Shown one piece after another: positions 1 to 11,540 of a DNA stretch of 64,000 nucleotides. Below the pieces are notes generated by a model. The model was not told the DNA's origin. It ran no database searches and worked only from the letters and a program-made list of their open reading frames with translations. Where the stretch lies: contig CAMZMU010000071.1 in NCBI GenBank assembly GCA_947311845.1, forward strand, positions 19,703,399-19,767,398. The letters run 5' to 3'. The position numbers and the translations under genes were made by a program. How positions within the stretch are numbered: the stretch's first letter is position 1; each line of letters begins with the position of its first letter. Source of the DNA: Poa pratensis (taxonomy: Eukaryota > Streptophyta > Magnoliopsida > Poales > Poaceae).

Positions 1-810
1 AAATTCCATGAACTCTTTGGAATAACTGTTTGTACAGACAAACAAGTTGATAAGTTAGAAGAAGCCCAGCCGACATCTAATTCCATTGTAGAGCTCAAAG
101 AACTGCCTGCCCATTTGAAGTACTCCTATTTGGAAAAAGAAAAAATTCATCCAGTAATTATAAGCTCAGCACTGGATAGTGAACAGGAAGAAAGCTTGTT
201 GTCAGTTCTCAGGCTTTACAAAAATGTCATCGGGTATTCAATTGATGACATAAAAGGCATCAATGAAAAGGTGTGCACTCACATAATACATTTGGAGGAA
301 GGCAGTACACCATCAAGAGAAGGACAGAGAAGACTGAATCCTGGTATGCAAGAGGTGGTGAAAAAGGAGGTTTTGAAGCTTCTCAAGGCAGGAATGATCT
401 GCCCTATTTCAGACAGCGAATGGGTTAGTCCTATACACATTGTGCCCAAGAAAGGTGGATATACTGTGGTAGAAAATGAAGAAGGAAAATTGATGACCAG
501 TAGACCTGTCATAGGCTGCAGGATGGTTAATGACTTCAGAAAGCTGAATAAAGCGACTAGAAAAGACCATTTTCCCTTGCCTTTCATGGATCAGATGTTA
601 GAAAGACTTGCAGGCCAGGCATTTTAGTGCTACTTGGATGGATACTCTAGATTTCTCCAAATTCCAATTCATCCAGCTGATCAAGAGAAAACAACATTTA
701 CTTGTCCCTATGGCACTTTTTCTTACAAAAGACTCCCTTTTGGACCGTGTAATGCTCCTGGAACCTTCCAAAGGTGTATGATGTCAATATTCTCAGAACA
801 CATTGAAAAG
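1..810 (+). mobile_element. Truncated Ty3/gypsy pol (Athila-like reverse transcriptase)
   Basis: Frame 1 is open from the first base to 627. It encodes the run-up to a gypsy reverse transcriptase and its first blocks: a PSREGQRRLNP segment, then WVSPIHIVPKK, VNDFRKLNKATRKDHFPLPF and, after an in-frame TAG at 625-627, CYLDGYSRF, EKTTFTCPYGTF and LPFGPCNAPGTFQRCM. The stop replaces a residue just before the CYLDGYS block. Similarity to the RT ends at about 807, before the YVDD catalytic block, and unrelated sequence follows. The wording of the blocks resembles Athila-lineage elements. It is a dead fragment; its 5' part lies outside the window. Confidence 0.85.
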
Positions 811-1640
811 CAAGAAAGCAAGAAAGCATGGAGGCAAGAGGAGAGAAGAGGGAGAGCACTGGCTGAGCAAGATCTGCATATGTCCCTGTCTTCTTCCCTG
901 CTTCTCCTTCGTCTACATCTGACCCTGTCCAACACCTCTGCTTCTCCTTCACCAGCAACCGTCAACAAGCTCTTCTCTCGGCTCAATTCTCGGTGAATCG
1001 AACTCATCTTGTGTTAGATCATCCTCTCCTTGTTGTAAACTGTTGGGTTCAGAAGCGAATTGTTTAGCAAGCACTGCAAAAGTAGTTGGCAGCTCTGAAT
1101 TCTGGTGTTCATGTTTGATTTGCTCAGATGCAATTGATACATGTTAGTTGTATGTGTTCAAATTAATCATGCCTGTGAATTCATATCTGTTGATGCTTTG
1201 TTCTTCCCTAGCCTCCCTTTTGTTGTCCTTGTTTTGTTCTTGATGCTTATTTCTAAATCTGTTCGAGAAGATCTCAGCTTGAACTCTGAATTTGTGCAAA
1301 AGCCTAAAACTTTCGTGTTAGTCTAGCTTTTGGAAATTAAGAACAACATTACTTTGATCCCTGAGACGAAAACGATAACTACTATAATTTGCTTCGATCA
1401 GGTGGTCATAATGTTTTTTTTAATACCCGAAGAAACCACTTGATGTATGGTGTTGCGCCGCCGTCAAGCTCGGGTGCCGCCCGGACTGAAGGGACGATAT
1501 ATATGTGCGCTGCGCCCCTGCCCGCGGTTGTTGATCGATACAAGTGTTTGCATTCCCTTTTTTCCCCAAAAATATTCTAATGAAGATGATTCACATTGTG
1601 ACTCTCAAAATTTAAACTTGTTGGACTAATACAGTAGAGC
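811..1640. other. No gene seen
   Basis: Starts with a purine-rich stretch and an S/L-rich open frame that continues the gypsy reading frame without resembling pol. There are then T-rich tracts and a GC-rich patch near 1,445-1,540. The open frames are short (about 60 codons) with no recognisable motifs. It could be the LTR or 3' end of a decayed element, but no terminal repeat was found. Confidence 0.4.
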
Positions 1641-1818
1641 CAGGGGCGGACTCAAGTGTAGCTGAATGGGGGCCTATTCCCCCACTCAAAATTTTGATTT
1701 CCTATAGTATTTATTCTTATTTGAAGGTAATTTCTTCATATTTTGCAAATTTATATGAGTAATGCCCCTAGTCACTTGATGTGCCCCCCACTCGTATTTC
1801 TTTTTGGGTCCGCCCGTG
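1641..1818. mobile_element. hAT-type MITE, 178 bp
   Basis: The termini are imperfect inverted repeats, CAGGGGCGGAC on the left and GTCCGCCCGTG on the right. Both sides are flanked by the same 8-bp duplication AGTAGAGC (1633-1640 and 1819-1826). An 8-bp target duplication with a CAGGG-type end is the hallmark of hAT-derived elements. There is no coding capacity. Confidence 0.85.
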
Positions 1819-1826
1819 AGTAGAGC

Positions 1827-2629
1827 AACCGCATAGGGGGCGTCTCGAGTAAAACCCTAGCCACCACCACACTCGCTTCGCCCACCCCTCGCAGACGAAG
1901 GTTGTCGAAGGGCAAAGGCCGCTCGGTAGACGATGGTGGAGGGTTTTCGTCCTCTCTTGCCGCGAGGACCTTTAGCCGATCTTAGGGCATGTTCAATCGT
2001 TTAGACGGCTACTGTCTGCAATAGATGTACATGTCAGCTTAGATAGCTTTGCAGACGACTCGTACAACATGCTGCCTTTTCAACCGTCTATAAGAACCTG
2101 CAACTAGTAACTGCATGCATTAAAAAAAAATATTAAAGCTAATTATAGCAAAAGGAGAGGCGTCGCTAGCCATACAACGGGAGAAGATGCGTCGGTAGCG
2201 AGCGAATTTAGCGGTAGTAGACCGTCTGGAGAATTACCGACAGACTCTTTATCTATACGGCGGAGGCGAGAAGAGGATCGGTGTCGGAGATGCCAGCCGT
2301 GGCGGTGATTTGTGCTACAATCGCGTCTCAACCCAAAGCACACAGGCACACAAACTCTAACAGTATGGAAATGAAAAAAAAAAAGACAATTTACTGGAGA
2401 AAAAGTTACAAAATTTGTATTCACAGTTATTCCCTACACGTATTAATTTATGTACGTCAGTCTGGCGATCAGAACGAATGTCCAAACGCACTCTCTCTGT
2501 ACATGGTGGTCGTCATGAATAACCATTCAACGACATGAAAATATACACAAGAAACGAGAAAAGCGAGAGGAGAAACAATGAGGTAGTAACTTCTGTTTCG
2601 CAGATAGCTCGGCAAAGCACCAACATCTG
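1827..2629. other. No gene seen; 3' side of the first MGNC gene
   Basis: Moderately repetitive sequence. The part from about 1,985 to 2,110 (GGGCATGTTCAATCG start, short A-tract after it) looks like a decayed MITE, but no matching second terminus was found. The last 100-200 bases before 2,630 are presumably the 3' UTR of the minus-strand gene. Confidence 0.35.
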
Positions 2630-3007
2630 TCACGAGATGCAGGGAGCTGATGACTCGCCGGCCTCAGGGATGCTCTGCAGGGCGGGCCTCCAGTGCTCCT
2701 CCCTGTGCTGATCATGGTGGTGCACCTCCCCGGAGTTCATGATATCCGCCAGCAACTGCCGGGTCTTCCCGCCGCCGCTAGGCGCCTTCCTCTCCATCAG
2801 CTCGTGGAGCTGCCTCTTGGTGATCCTGATCGTCACCTCCGACGACATGTGCCCCTCCTCCTCCGACGCACGGTGGCTGTGGTGGTGGTGGTGGTGGTGG
2901 TGGTGGTGATCGTTCTCGGAAGATGACGACGCCTCCTCCCACTCCCACTCGCCGTCGTCAGCCCACGACTCCCCGTCGTGCCGCGACGGCGCTGCGCAGT
3001 TCCCCAT
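2630..3007 (-). CDS. MGNC small plant protein, paralog 1 (125 aa)
   Basis: Unrecognised function. The protein starts MGNC (an N-myristoylation/palmitoylation-type start, so probably membrane-anchored), continues with an acidic tryptophan patch (SWADDGEWEWEE) and a run of ten histidines around residues 34-43. It ends with the conserved part: VTIRITKRQLHELME, then RQLLADIMNSGEV and WRPALQSIPEAGE. This is the layout of a small plant family of MGNC proteins with a C-terminal W(K/R)P-x-L-x-SI motif and no assigned biochemical role. The ATG at 3007 is chosen because it gives MGNC and matches paralogs 2 and 3. No intron is needed. A TATA box lies about 170 bases upstream. Two relatives follow on the same strand at 13.0 and 20.7 kb. 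Confidence 0.8.
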   Translation of the reverse strand: MGNCAAPSRHDGESWADDGEWEWEEASSSSENDHHHHHHHHHHSHRASEEEGHMSSEVTIRITKRQLHELMERKAPSGGGKTRQLLADIMNSGEVHHHDQHREEHWRPALQSIPEAGESSAPCIS

Positions 3008-3174
3008 CAAAAAGGCTTTGCCGACTCTCTGTCGACTGCCTTTCTCCTTTCTTTCGCTAGCGAGCTCGATCTAGCTCCTGAATCCCTCGCTGAGTCGCGA
3101 CAAGGTGGGTTAAGAAATACTGAGGCCGATCTGCCGATGGGTATGTAATGTAACCCAAGATGGCTTCCGGTGTG

Positions 3175-3182
3175 TATTTATA
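3175..3182 (-). promoter_or_regulatory. TATA box of MGNC paralog 1
   Basis: On the minus strand this reads TATAAATA, about 170 bases upstream of the ATG at 3007. That leaves room for a usual 5' UTR. It corresponds in position to TATA boxes upstream of the other two copies. Confidence 0.6.
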
Positions 3183-4365
3183 GTGGCTGATTCAGAATCA
3201 TTCTGCACACGCGCGAATTAGCCATTCGTTCAGGCGTTCAGCACGTGATGTCACGGAGGAGGGAGGCGAATTCCGGGTCCGACGTGGCGTCCCGGCCATG
3301 ATGAAGCTGGTCAGAGGATCTCATCCTCCGCCGGTGCCCGAACCTAGACGCAGGAAAAAAGTGTAGTAGACTCTCGGCGGCTCGATAGCTGCTGCGGTAA
3401 GCAAAATTACCCTATTATTTTCGAGCGAAGCGAGTAAGATTACCTGGTCTCGAGGCGGCTGAGTATCGGCTAGGCGAGTGGTTGAGCTGGTCTTGGGCCG
3501 GCCTGGCGTGTGAATGGGCTCCGGGGCGAATCTCGAGCTGCTTCAAGGGCCACTCCTGCGAGCTTTCGTGTAAGAAGGTATTTCCGGGTGGAGACTTGTT
3601 CTGGGATCGTCGTGCTTAATCGGCGGATTCAGTATTGAGAGGATAAGGATTCACTAGTTTATGACATTTACCATGCGTAGTGGCGTATCCTAGTGTTACT
3701 GAGCTGATCCAGAAGCTTTGCTTGGCATATTTTACATTCTCCACGGAGTGTACCACGCACCTTCCAATGACGCATGCATCGCCAGGGTTGGTAATGAGTT
3801 GGGATATACATCCATGCAAAAAAAAAAGAGAGTTGGGATATACATAAACCATGTCAGAACTGTTCGGGTCACCGTTCCTGCATATAATAAAAAATACCGA
3901 TAATTAAGCCTGCACACGTGATAGAGTGTCTGAAACTAGGCGCTGACAAATTCTCTGACCTGCGAGATAGAAGCTTCGATTGGCAGGATAATGGTCGTGG
4001 TCCTCTGCGTATGAACGGCTCATGCTGTACAGGGAACCCGATATTGTTGATTTGCACAAGTTCAACATGTCTTGCGCTTAAATCGTAAAAAACTCTCATA
4101 TTTAGCACGGGAACAACGATTCTCCAACTGAGTGTTGCAAAACTGCAAACGCATTGACATCTGACCAACGGTCATAATACAGTATTTCCGTAGAAGATCC
4201 CGCAGCCTTATTTTGACATTTTGACCTTTAGATCGTGAACAAAAACTCAGTCTAGGTTGCATTGGCTTCCAACTCCCCAAGCTTAATCAATTACTGATGG
4301 GTTGTTCTTCAGCAGCACAGTTCTGTTGTAATTCAGGAGCATGGACCTATGCAGCTTTGAGAGTT
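3183..4365. other. Upstream region of MGNC paralog 1; no gene seen
   Basis: GC-rich near the promoter (a CACGTG-containing stretch at about 3,240-3,250), becoming AT-rich after 3,600. The open frames are short and give no recognisable protein. Confidence 0.4.
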
Positions 4366-4370
4366 GAGAC

Positions 4371-4666
4371 TGTTGAATATAAATATATTGCCTATCCCCT
4401 TTCCGTTAGATCGGACTTTTGGTCTAGATAGATAGTGCAGCAATTCATATGGTATTAGAACCAAGAGGTCTCGAGTTCAAAACCTTGCTCACGCAATATA
4501 TTAAAAAAAGAGGAAAAAATCCTGCGGCCTGCACCGATCCCACGCTAAAGACTAAAATAGGCTAGACGGCTAGACGTGAGGGGGAGTGTTGAATATAAAT
4601 ATATTGCCTAGCCCCTTTCCATCAGTTCGGACTTTTGATCTAGATGGGTAGTGCAACAATTCAATA
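4371..4666 (+). mobile_element. SMART/TRIM-type miniature LTR retrotransposon, 296 bp
   Basis: Two direct repeats of about 80 bases (4371-4449 and 4587-4666) start TGTTGAATATAAATATATTGCC and end near CAATTCAATA. Directly after the left repeat is TGGTATTAGAACC (4450-4462), close to the initiator-Met-tRNA primer site TGGTATCAGAGCC. Directly before the right repeat is the purine tract GTGAGGGGGAG (4576-4586). The whole unit is flanked by GAGAC on both sides (4366-4370 and 4667-4671). There is no coding capacity, so it must be mobilised in trans. Size and structure match the roughly 292-bp SMART class described in grasses. Confidence 0.9.
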
Positions 4667-4912
4667 GAGACAATACATGTCTCTTTCAGCATTTTAGGGT
4701 GCATATATACGGATCTGAAGTTGGTGCAGACTTATTTTGCCTAGTTTTTTTTTTCCGAAAAGGGCGCCCCAGCCTCTGCATCGATTGATGCATGCGGCTT
4801 TTATTAAATTTATTCCGAATCCAGTTTTACAAATGATTACATCATGGGTCACACAGAGTTGATACATGTATGAACCATCTAAAGAACAAAGATAACATGT
4901 AATGACACTGCA

Positions 4913-7900
4913 TCAACATGCTATTCTCAAGTCAAAACGCCAGCTGAACTGGTGATACAAATCCCGCGCAACCAATTCCAGCTGGTTGCACCCAATATCC
5001 AGAACGCCCCGCTTGTCCGTTGATTGTAGGAAGGACCACATACGGATCCAATGAGTAGCCAGAGGTATTACCTGCATGAAGGAAAATGATTTTGCATTGT
5101 TAAAGATATAATCATTGCGTATGTTCCAAATGGCCCAAAGTAAAGCACATACACCCACTCGGATTTGTACTTTTTCATTTCTGTCAACGCCCCTTAACCA
5201 ATTGCCAAACAAATTATTTATACTAGTTGGGGGTTGTAAATTGAGGGCTATGGATACAATACGCCAGACCATCTTTGCTAAGGGACATGATAAAAACAAA
5301 TGCTCAATTGTTTCATCTTGATCACAAAAACAGCATTTTTTTGAACCTTCCCAATTTCGTTTTGCCAGATTGTCTTTTGATAAAATTTCTTTTCGCATAA
5401 GAAACCACATGAAAATCTTAATTTTCAGTGGCACTTTCATTTTCCATATATGTTTACGAAGAAATCTGGTATGATCACTTAGATAATCAAGATACATCGA
5501 TTTGACCGTAAACTTTCCTGATGTGTTTAAACCCCAAGTAAACGTATCAGGAGCAGCAGTAATTTGAACGTCCATTAGCCGGTTAACTAGATGCAGCCAT
5601 CTATCCCACCGTTCTCCGGTTAGAGATCTCCTAAAGCTTATATTAGGAGGAGGTGCATTCCCTAAAATAGAAGCTACTGAAACTTCTTTCCGATGGACTA
5701 TGTTATATAAGGATGGATATTGGTGACATAGGGGCTTATTCCCCAACCAAGTATCCTCCCAAAAACGGACACTCTCACCATTTTTGACGCAAAACGAGCC
5801 TCTAGTGAAAAACTCTTCTTTCACTTTCATGAGGCCCTTCCAAAACGGTGAGTCATGCGGTTGCACTTTAACTTGGGATAGAGATTTGGAGTGTAGGTAT
5901 TTATTATGTATTAGCTCATGCCAAACCCCCTCCCCTATCAAAAGTTTGAAAAGCCATTTGCATAACAAACTTTTGTTTTTAGATTGTAAATCTTCGATCC
6001 CAAGCCCCCCTTGATCTTTTGGCCGACATATGATGTTCCATTTGGTTAATCTATACTTCCTTTTATGACCATCACTTTGCCAGAAAAACCTTGATCTAAA
6101 ATAATCCATTCTCTTACGTACCCCTTTAGGTACCTCAAAGAAGGATAGCATAAACATGGGTAGGCTTGTTAAAACCGAGTTGATTAGGATTAATCGGTCC
6201 CCATAGGACAGTAGCTTCCCAACCCAACTCGCTAACTTTTTCTCAAACCTATCCTCAATGGACTTCCACTCCCCATTTTTTAGCTTTCTAAAGTGAATGG
6301 GGATACCCAAATATCTAAAAAAGAGGGAACCAGATTCACATCCAAAAATGTTTCGATACTGGTCCTCCACCTCCTTTGCTTTCCCAAAACAAAAGAGCTC
6401 ACTCTTATGAAAGTTTATTTTCAGCCCTGATAATTGCTCAAACATACATAGGATGAGTTTCATATTCAGGGCTTTCTCCAAGTCATGACTCAAAAAAAGT
6501 ATAGTATCGTCGGCGTACTGCAAAATGGATACTCCACCCTCAACAAGATGAGGAATCAAACCATCTACTTGACCATCCTCTTTCGCTCTCGAAATTAGGA
6601 TGGCCAACATATCCGCAACGATATTGAATAAGATGGGAGAAAGTGGATCTCCCTGTCTCAAACCTTTTTTGGTCTGAAAATAATGGCCTAGATCATCATT
6701 GACCTTAATACCAACACTACCGCGACTTACAAAATTTTCTATCCAACTGCATCACTTATGGTTAAAACCTTTCATGCGCAAGACTTGCTGCAGGAAAGGC
6801 CATTGGACCTTGTCATATGCTTTCTCAAAATCAATTTTTAGCAACACACCGTCCATTTTCTTCCTTTGAAGTTCATGAACGGTCTCGTGGAGAACCAGCA
6901 CTCCCTATAGAATGTGACTCCCCGGCATGAAGGCCGATTGGGTTGGTCGTATCACCTTATGTGCCACCTCCATAACTCTATTCGTGCCCACTTTAGTAAA
7001 GATTTTGAAACTAACATTTAGCAGACAAATAGGGCGGTATTGTTGGATTTGTACTGCGTTTTCTTTTTTTGGTAGGAGAATGATATTGCCATAATTCAAA
7101 TAAACAGCGGAAGCTCCCCTTTTTGGAAGCTTTCAAACATGTTCATTAGATCCGATTTTAAAATATCCCAGAATCTTTGGTAGAACTCGGCTGGGAACCC
7201 GTCTGGTCCCGGTGCTTTGTTCTTTTCCATTTGCATAATTGCTTCATAAACTTCGTTCTCATTGAAATCAGCCGAGAGGAGGTCATTCTCCTCCACCGAA
7301 ATCTGTGGAATATCCGATATCTCGGTTTCCACTAGAGAGAAATTGTTTTGAGCCGGTGCCCCAAACGATAGTCCCTTCATCTTGCTCCAACTGAAAGATC
7401 TTTTTCCTTCTATGTTTACCATTAGCAATGAGGTGAAAGTATTTTGTGTTATTCCCCCCTTCTTGTATATGTTTTACCTTGGCTCGCTGCGCCCATTTAG
7501 ACTCCTCATTACGTCTAAGATTGGCCAGTTTATCATTTGCGTCTCGCATAGCTTCCCTCTCAGAATCATTCAAAGGGGATGTCTCGGCTTTGATGTCTAG
7601 AGAATTAATTAACTCAAGTAGACGAGCCTTTTCAATTTTGTAAACGCTACTGAGATTTTTTGCCCACCCTCTTAAGAAGGCTCGGAGATGGCGGATCTTA
7701 TTCTGCCAGACCTCCATGGGAGTGCTACCATGAGTTGTTGCTGTCCATTCTCTAACCACCATCTCAAAAAAACCCTCTTGGCGAAGCCACGACAACTCGA
7801 ATGAAAAATTGGCCTTATTGCCTAAAAAAGCTTGGTCACCCGAGTCGATAAGCAACGGAGTGTGATCTGAACCTGCTCTTGTTAAGGCCCTAACACTCAC

Positions 7901-8536
7901 TAAGGGAAATTTTTGTTCCCACGAAACGCTCGCAAGGAACCTATCCAATTTCTCGTACGTTGGTGTCGGCATGCGACTGGCCCATGTATATTGTCTACCC
8001 GCGAGAACTAATTCTCGAAGGTCAAGACTCTCAATTATTGCATTAAAAATGAAAGGCCATCTTGCTACAAAATTGTCGTTATTTTTCTCGCTTTGACGAC
8101 GTATAATGTTGAAGTCACCTCCAACAAGTAGCGGAAGAGGCTCATCTTCACATATCCGCACCAGCTCGGACAGGAATTCCCCCTTCTGGGCATCCTGGGC
8201 CGCGCCATATACCACTACTAGAGACCACTGAAAATTATCAGCCATCGATTGCAGGTGAAACTTAACACACCGCTCTCCAGGCAATACATTTTTGACACAT
8301 AACGTCTGTGAATTAAAACCCACGAGTATACCACCTGATCTACCTTGAGGTGGTAAACAGTACCAACTATAATCAAAACCACCCGCAAGATTCCTTAGAA
8401 ACGGGGTGGAAAAGTTGTCTCTTCCTATCTCTATAACAGCAAAGAAATCCAAACGAAATTCTCTTATAGTATCTGTGACTACAGAGTGCTTGGCCGTGTC
8501 TCTAAAGCCCCCACTATTCCAAATCGATCCTCTCAT
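4913..8536 (-). pseudogene. LINE-A ORF2: endonuclease-reverse transcriptase, broken
   Basis: ATG at 8536 (MRGSIWNSGGF) opens the endonuclease, with the WNSGG asparagine, AVIEIG glutamate, GGDFN, LDRF and SDH motifs all visible. The frame changes near 7,300-7,430. RT follows: NKAPGPDGFPAEFYQ, then LLPKKENAVQIQQYRPICLLN, then RQGDPLSPILFN and the catalytic QYADDTILF. The C-terminus has the zinc-binding pattern CCFCDQDETIEHLFLSCP. In-frame stops interrupt at about 7,096, 6,905 and 6,750. Normally this protein nicks the target and copies its RNA at the nick. The domain order is full length for plant L1 ORF2 (about 1,200 codons). Confidence 0.92.
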
Positions 8537-8690
8537 GACTTGCGTGAAAGTAGTTTTATTCTAACACTTCTTCTAAGTACCGATGCTTCACTTTTCTTTC
8601 TGTTGACAACTCTTTTTTTCTTAGAGAGCGGGAGTTGAAAATCCTTTTGATCTTCTGAACCTGATTGCTCCTCCCCTTCTAAATCATTAC

Positions 8691-11463
8691 TTAGCTGAAT
8701 AGCTTTGTCAACACTAGACTACTAGATGACTGATTATCATTGATATTTAGATGTTCATGTTTCTTTAACATAATCAGAGTACGGTTATCATCTATATCTT
8801 TTAGATTAGCTACCGAGGCCTCAACTTGACTAGGAGAATCACCTAAAGAAATTCCTAATTTCGCAGCCCTAGCTACTATGACATCATTTGAAATAGAAGC
8901 AAGTGAAAACTTTGAAAATAGGCGAGTACCTGAAGATGAAGGGATGTCACGCTCAGATGCTCTCTTTTGAGCCCTCTCCAGCTGCGTGTCATCGGCATTG
9001 TCCTGAGCACGCAGCCGCGCACTCGAACGAGCACCCTTCGCGCTTGCTTCAGGAATCCCTCCATAGGCGATCACCTCATCAGTCGCGTACCGGCCACCAA
9101 GGTACACTCCTGTCCCTGGCAGCGGCGTGGCAGAAGATACCCGGCCTACGCTCCCACCTAGAGCAGAGGCCGAGCATGGCGATGAAGGATAGGTTGTCGG
9201 CGACAGCACGCCCCTGGCCTCCTGCCTTGGGGTATGACCACCGGATGATGTGTCGACAAGAGCAGTACTCTCTCCTGGACTACCTGGCTCCCTCGAACCC
9301 TCGACTACGACCTGCATACCACGGTCGAAACACTCCTGTTCCAAGCCTTGGAGCACAGATGCCGTAGGAGAGCAAGCTGCTACAGTGGTGGACCTCGACG
9401 ATCTCGAAGAGGCCAGCGGAGTGACTGCAAAGCCCTCGCTCCATTTGTACATGCGAGCCACATTATCAGCGAAAATTCTCTCAGGAGAGCGATCATCATC
9501 TCCTTGGACAAGCTGAGGTGCTGCAGCATGCTGCACCTCACCCACGATCGGAGATACAGGCGCTGCTGCCTTCACATGTGATGATGCATGTGCATCTTGG
9601 GTGGAGCAGAAACAGCAAGAGGAGAAGGCAAGCTCTCCTCGTCTTCAGCACGATCAGCCCAACTCCTCCTAGGCACTGAAACTGATAGCTTTTTCTCCCG
9701 TGTAAAAGGGAAAGCATCCAAATCAATAGAACCAAACTGAATGAAATTGTCTGTTTGTGTTTTCCTTGGCCTCCACTCACATCCTCTAGACCAGCAGTTT
9801 TAGAATCAGCTGCATCTGATATCTTTTCTACCGAAGGCTGAGTATCATCTATCTTTTTGTCGTGTTCATTTTTCTTGTCATCTCCATCATTATCTTGCCC
9901 TGGATCATCATCATGGTGCACATCATCCATGGGAGCATCACCATCATCCTCACCTTCTACTTGGAATTGTAGCATGTACCCAACGCCAGCATAGGTATGA
10001 TCGATCCTAGGTGGGACTGCAGATGGCTCCGCACACGCCACCTTCATGCGCACAACACCATGTGCATGAGTAAACTCCATGTCCACGTCTATTGTTTTCC
10101 CAATCAACGAGCCAACCGCGAAAAGTGCGAGATAATCCTTCCGCAGGTCATCCGTGCACCCTCTTACTCTGACCCAAATGTCCACAAGATCAAAAGGTTG
10201 AACATCATCGGTTAGCCATTCCTCAAAGTGCATATTAACCTCCTTCCCTTCCACCTGAATGGCTCCAATCTTCCTAAGCCTTGCTAGCTCAATCTTTGAT
10301 GGGTATACAACTCGGAAAGAATTATCAGTAGGGGGACACATCCCACTGATGATCCCCTTGCACTAGCCACTCGAGCTCATGAATTACCTCTTGTGTTGTC
10401 ATTGTGCCACCAAAGATTCTGATCCGGCCCAATTTACCACTGTCATTATTCACCTGCAAACCTTCTGATTGTGGTGTATCAAAGAACAGTAGGTTGTCAT
10501 TTGCCAGCCCATACATAACAGCCACTGGTTTAGGAGCCGAGAGCAGGTGACACTCCTTGGACACGTGTGTTGCCCTCTGGCAATAAAAACACAACACCGC
10601 CATGCACTCCGAGGCGTAGTGTCCTGTTTGAATACATCTAAAGCACAGGACCTGTTTATCTTTTTTCTTTGCTACCTTAGCTGGCTGAGGAGCTTGCGGT
10701 GGCTGTGGTTGAGTCGGGGGCGCAGCCTTCTGCTGCGTGTCCATCGACTTCCCGGCACCCACGGCACCAACGGCCGCCGCTGCTAGGTTTGGAAGTGCTG
10801 CGACGGCAGCCGCAATCTGCTTCTGAACCTCCTGAGTAACCAGCTGCATAGGTTCCTCCGCGACTGGAGTAGCGCGACCACCTCGTGCACGACCCGCAAA
10901 GCGACCTTAGTTGAACGTCCGCCACGCCCACGGCCTCCGAACGCCGGAGCTCGCAGCCGCCTATTGCGCAGACCATTGTTCCCAACGTTTCCAGGCTGAC
11001 CCATCCCATGGTCACCATCATAGTATCCAGCATCAAAAGCTCCAAAATCACCATTGAAGGCCTGCTCGTTCTGCTCATGATTCCAATCATTGTCCTGCCA
11101 ATAACCATTGTGCTGATCCTGCCATCCGCCGTTCCTGTGATCCTGCCAGTTCCCATTACCCCAACGTGGCTCAATGTCCTGGCCGCCATGGCCATAACCA
11201 CGCCCACCGTGACGCTGCTGCCAAGCACCAGCAGCTCCATAGATGTTAGGGTTGTACTGTCCCCCATCGTGCGCTCCGCGGCCTCCCCCGTATCCAGAGG
11301 GACCGCCTCTCTCAAGGATGCGACCATTGCCGCCATCTCTACCAGCAGCAGCAACAGAAGGGCCTCCACGCTCCAACACTCGGCCATTGCCGCCACGGCC
11401 GAAGTTGAAGCCCGCGTTGCCACCAGCGCCACCTCTAGGGTTGCCGCCGCCACGCGCCGCCAT
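8691..11463 (-). pseudogene. LINE-A ORF1: gag-like RNA-binding protein, frameshifted
   Basis: ATG at 11463 (MAARGGG) starts a glycine/arginine/asparagine-rich N-terminus. After a frameshift near 10,905 come two CX2CX4HX4C knuckles, CFRCIQTGHYASEC and CFYCQRATHVSKEC. A DUF4283-like region follows (FGGTMTTQEVIHEL to MLQFQVEGE), interrupted by a frameshift near 10,332. Then come an acidic linker, another shift near 9,765, and a serine-rich C-terminal part ending at 8,691. The family role is coating LINE RNA and nucleic-acid chaperoning. It is damaged by at least three frameshifts. Confidence 0.85.
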
Positions 11464-11540
11464 GACTTCACCCAAGGAAGCCCTATCCGACTGAAGATGA
11501 GAATATGCGATATGATCTTTCGATCGCTGCCACACCCGAC

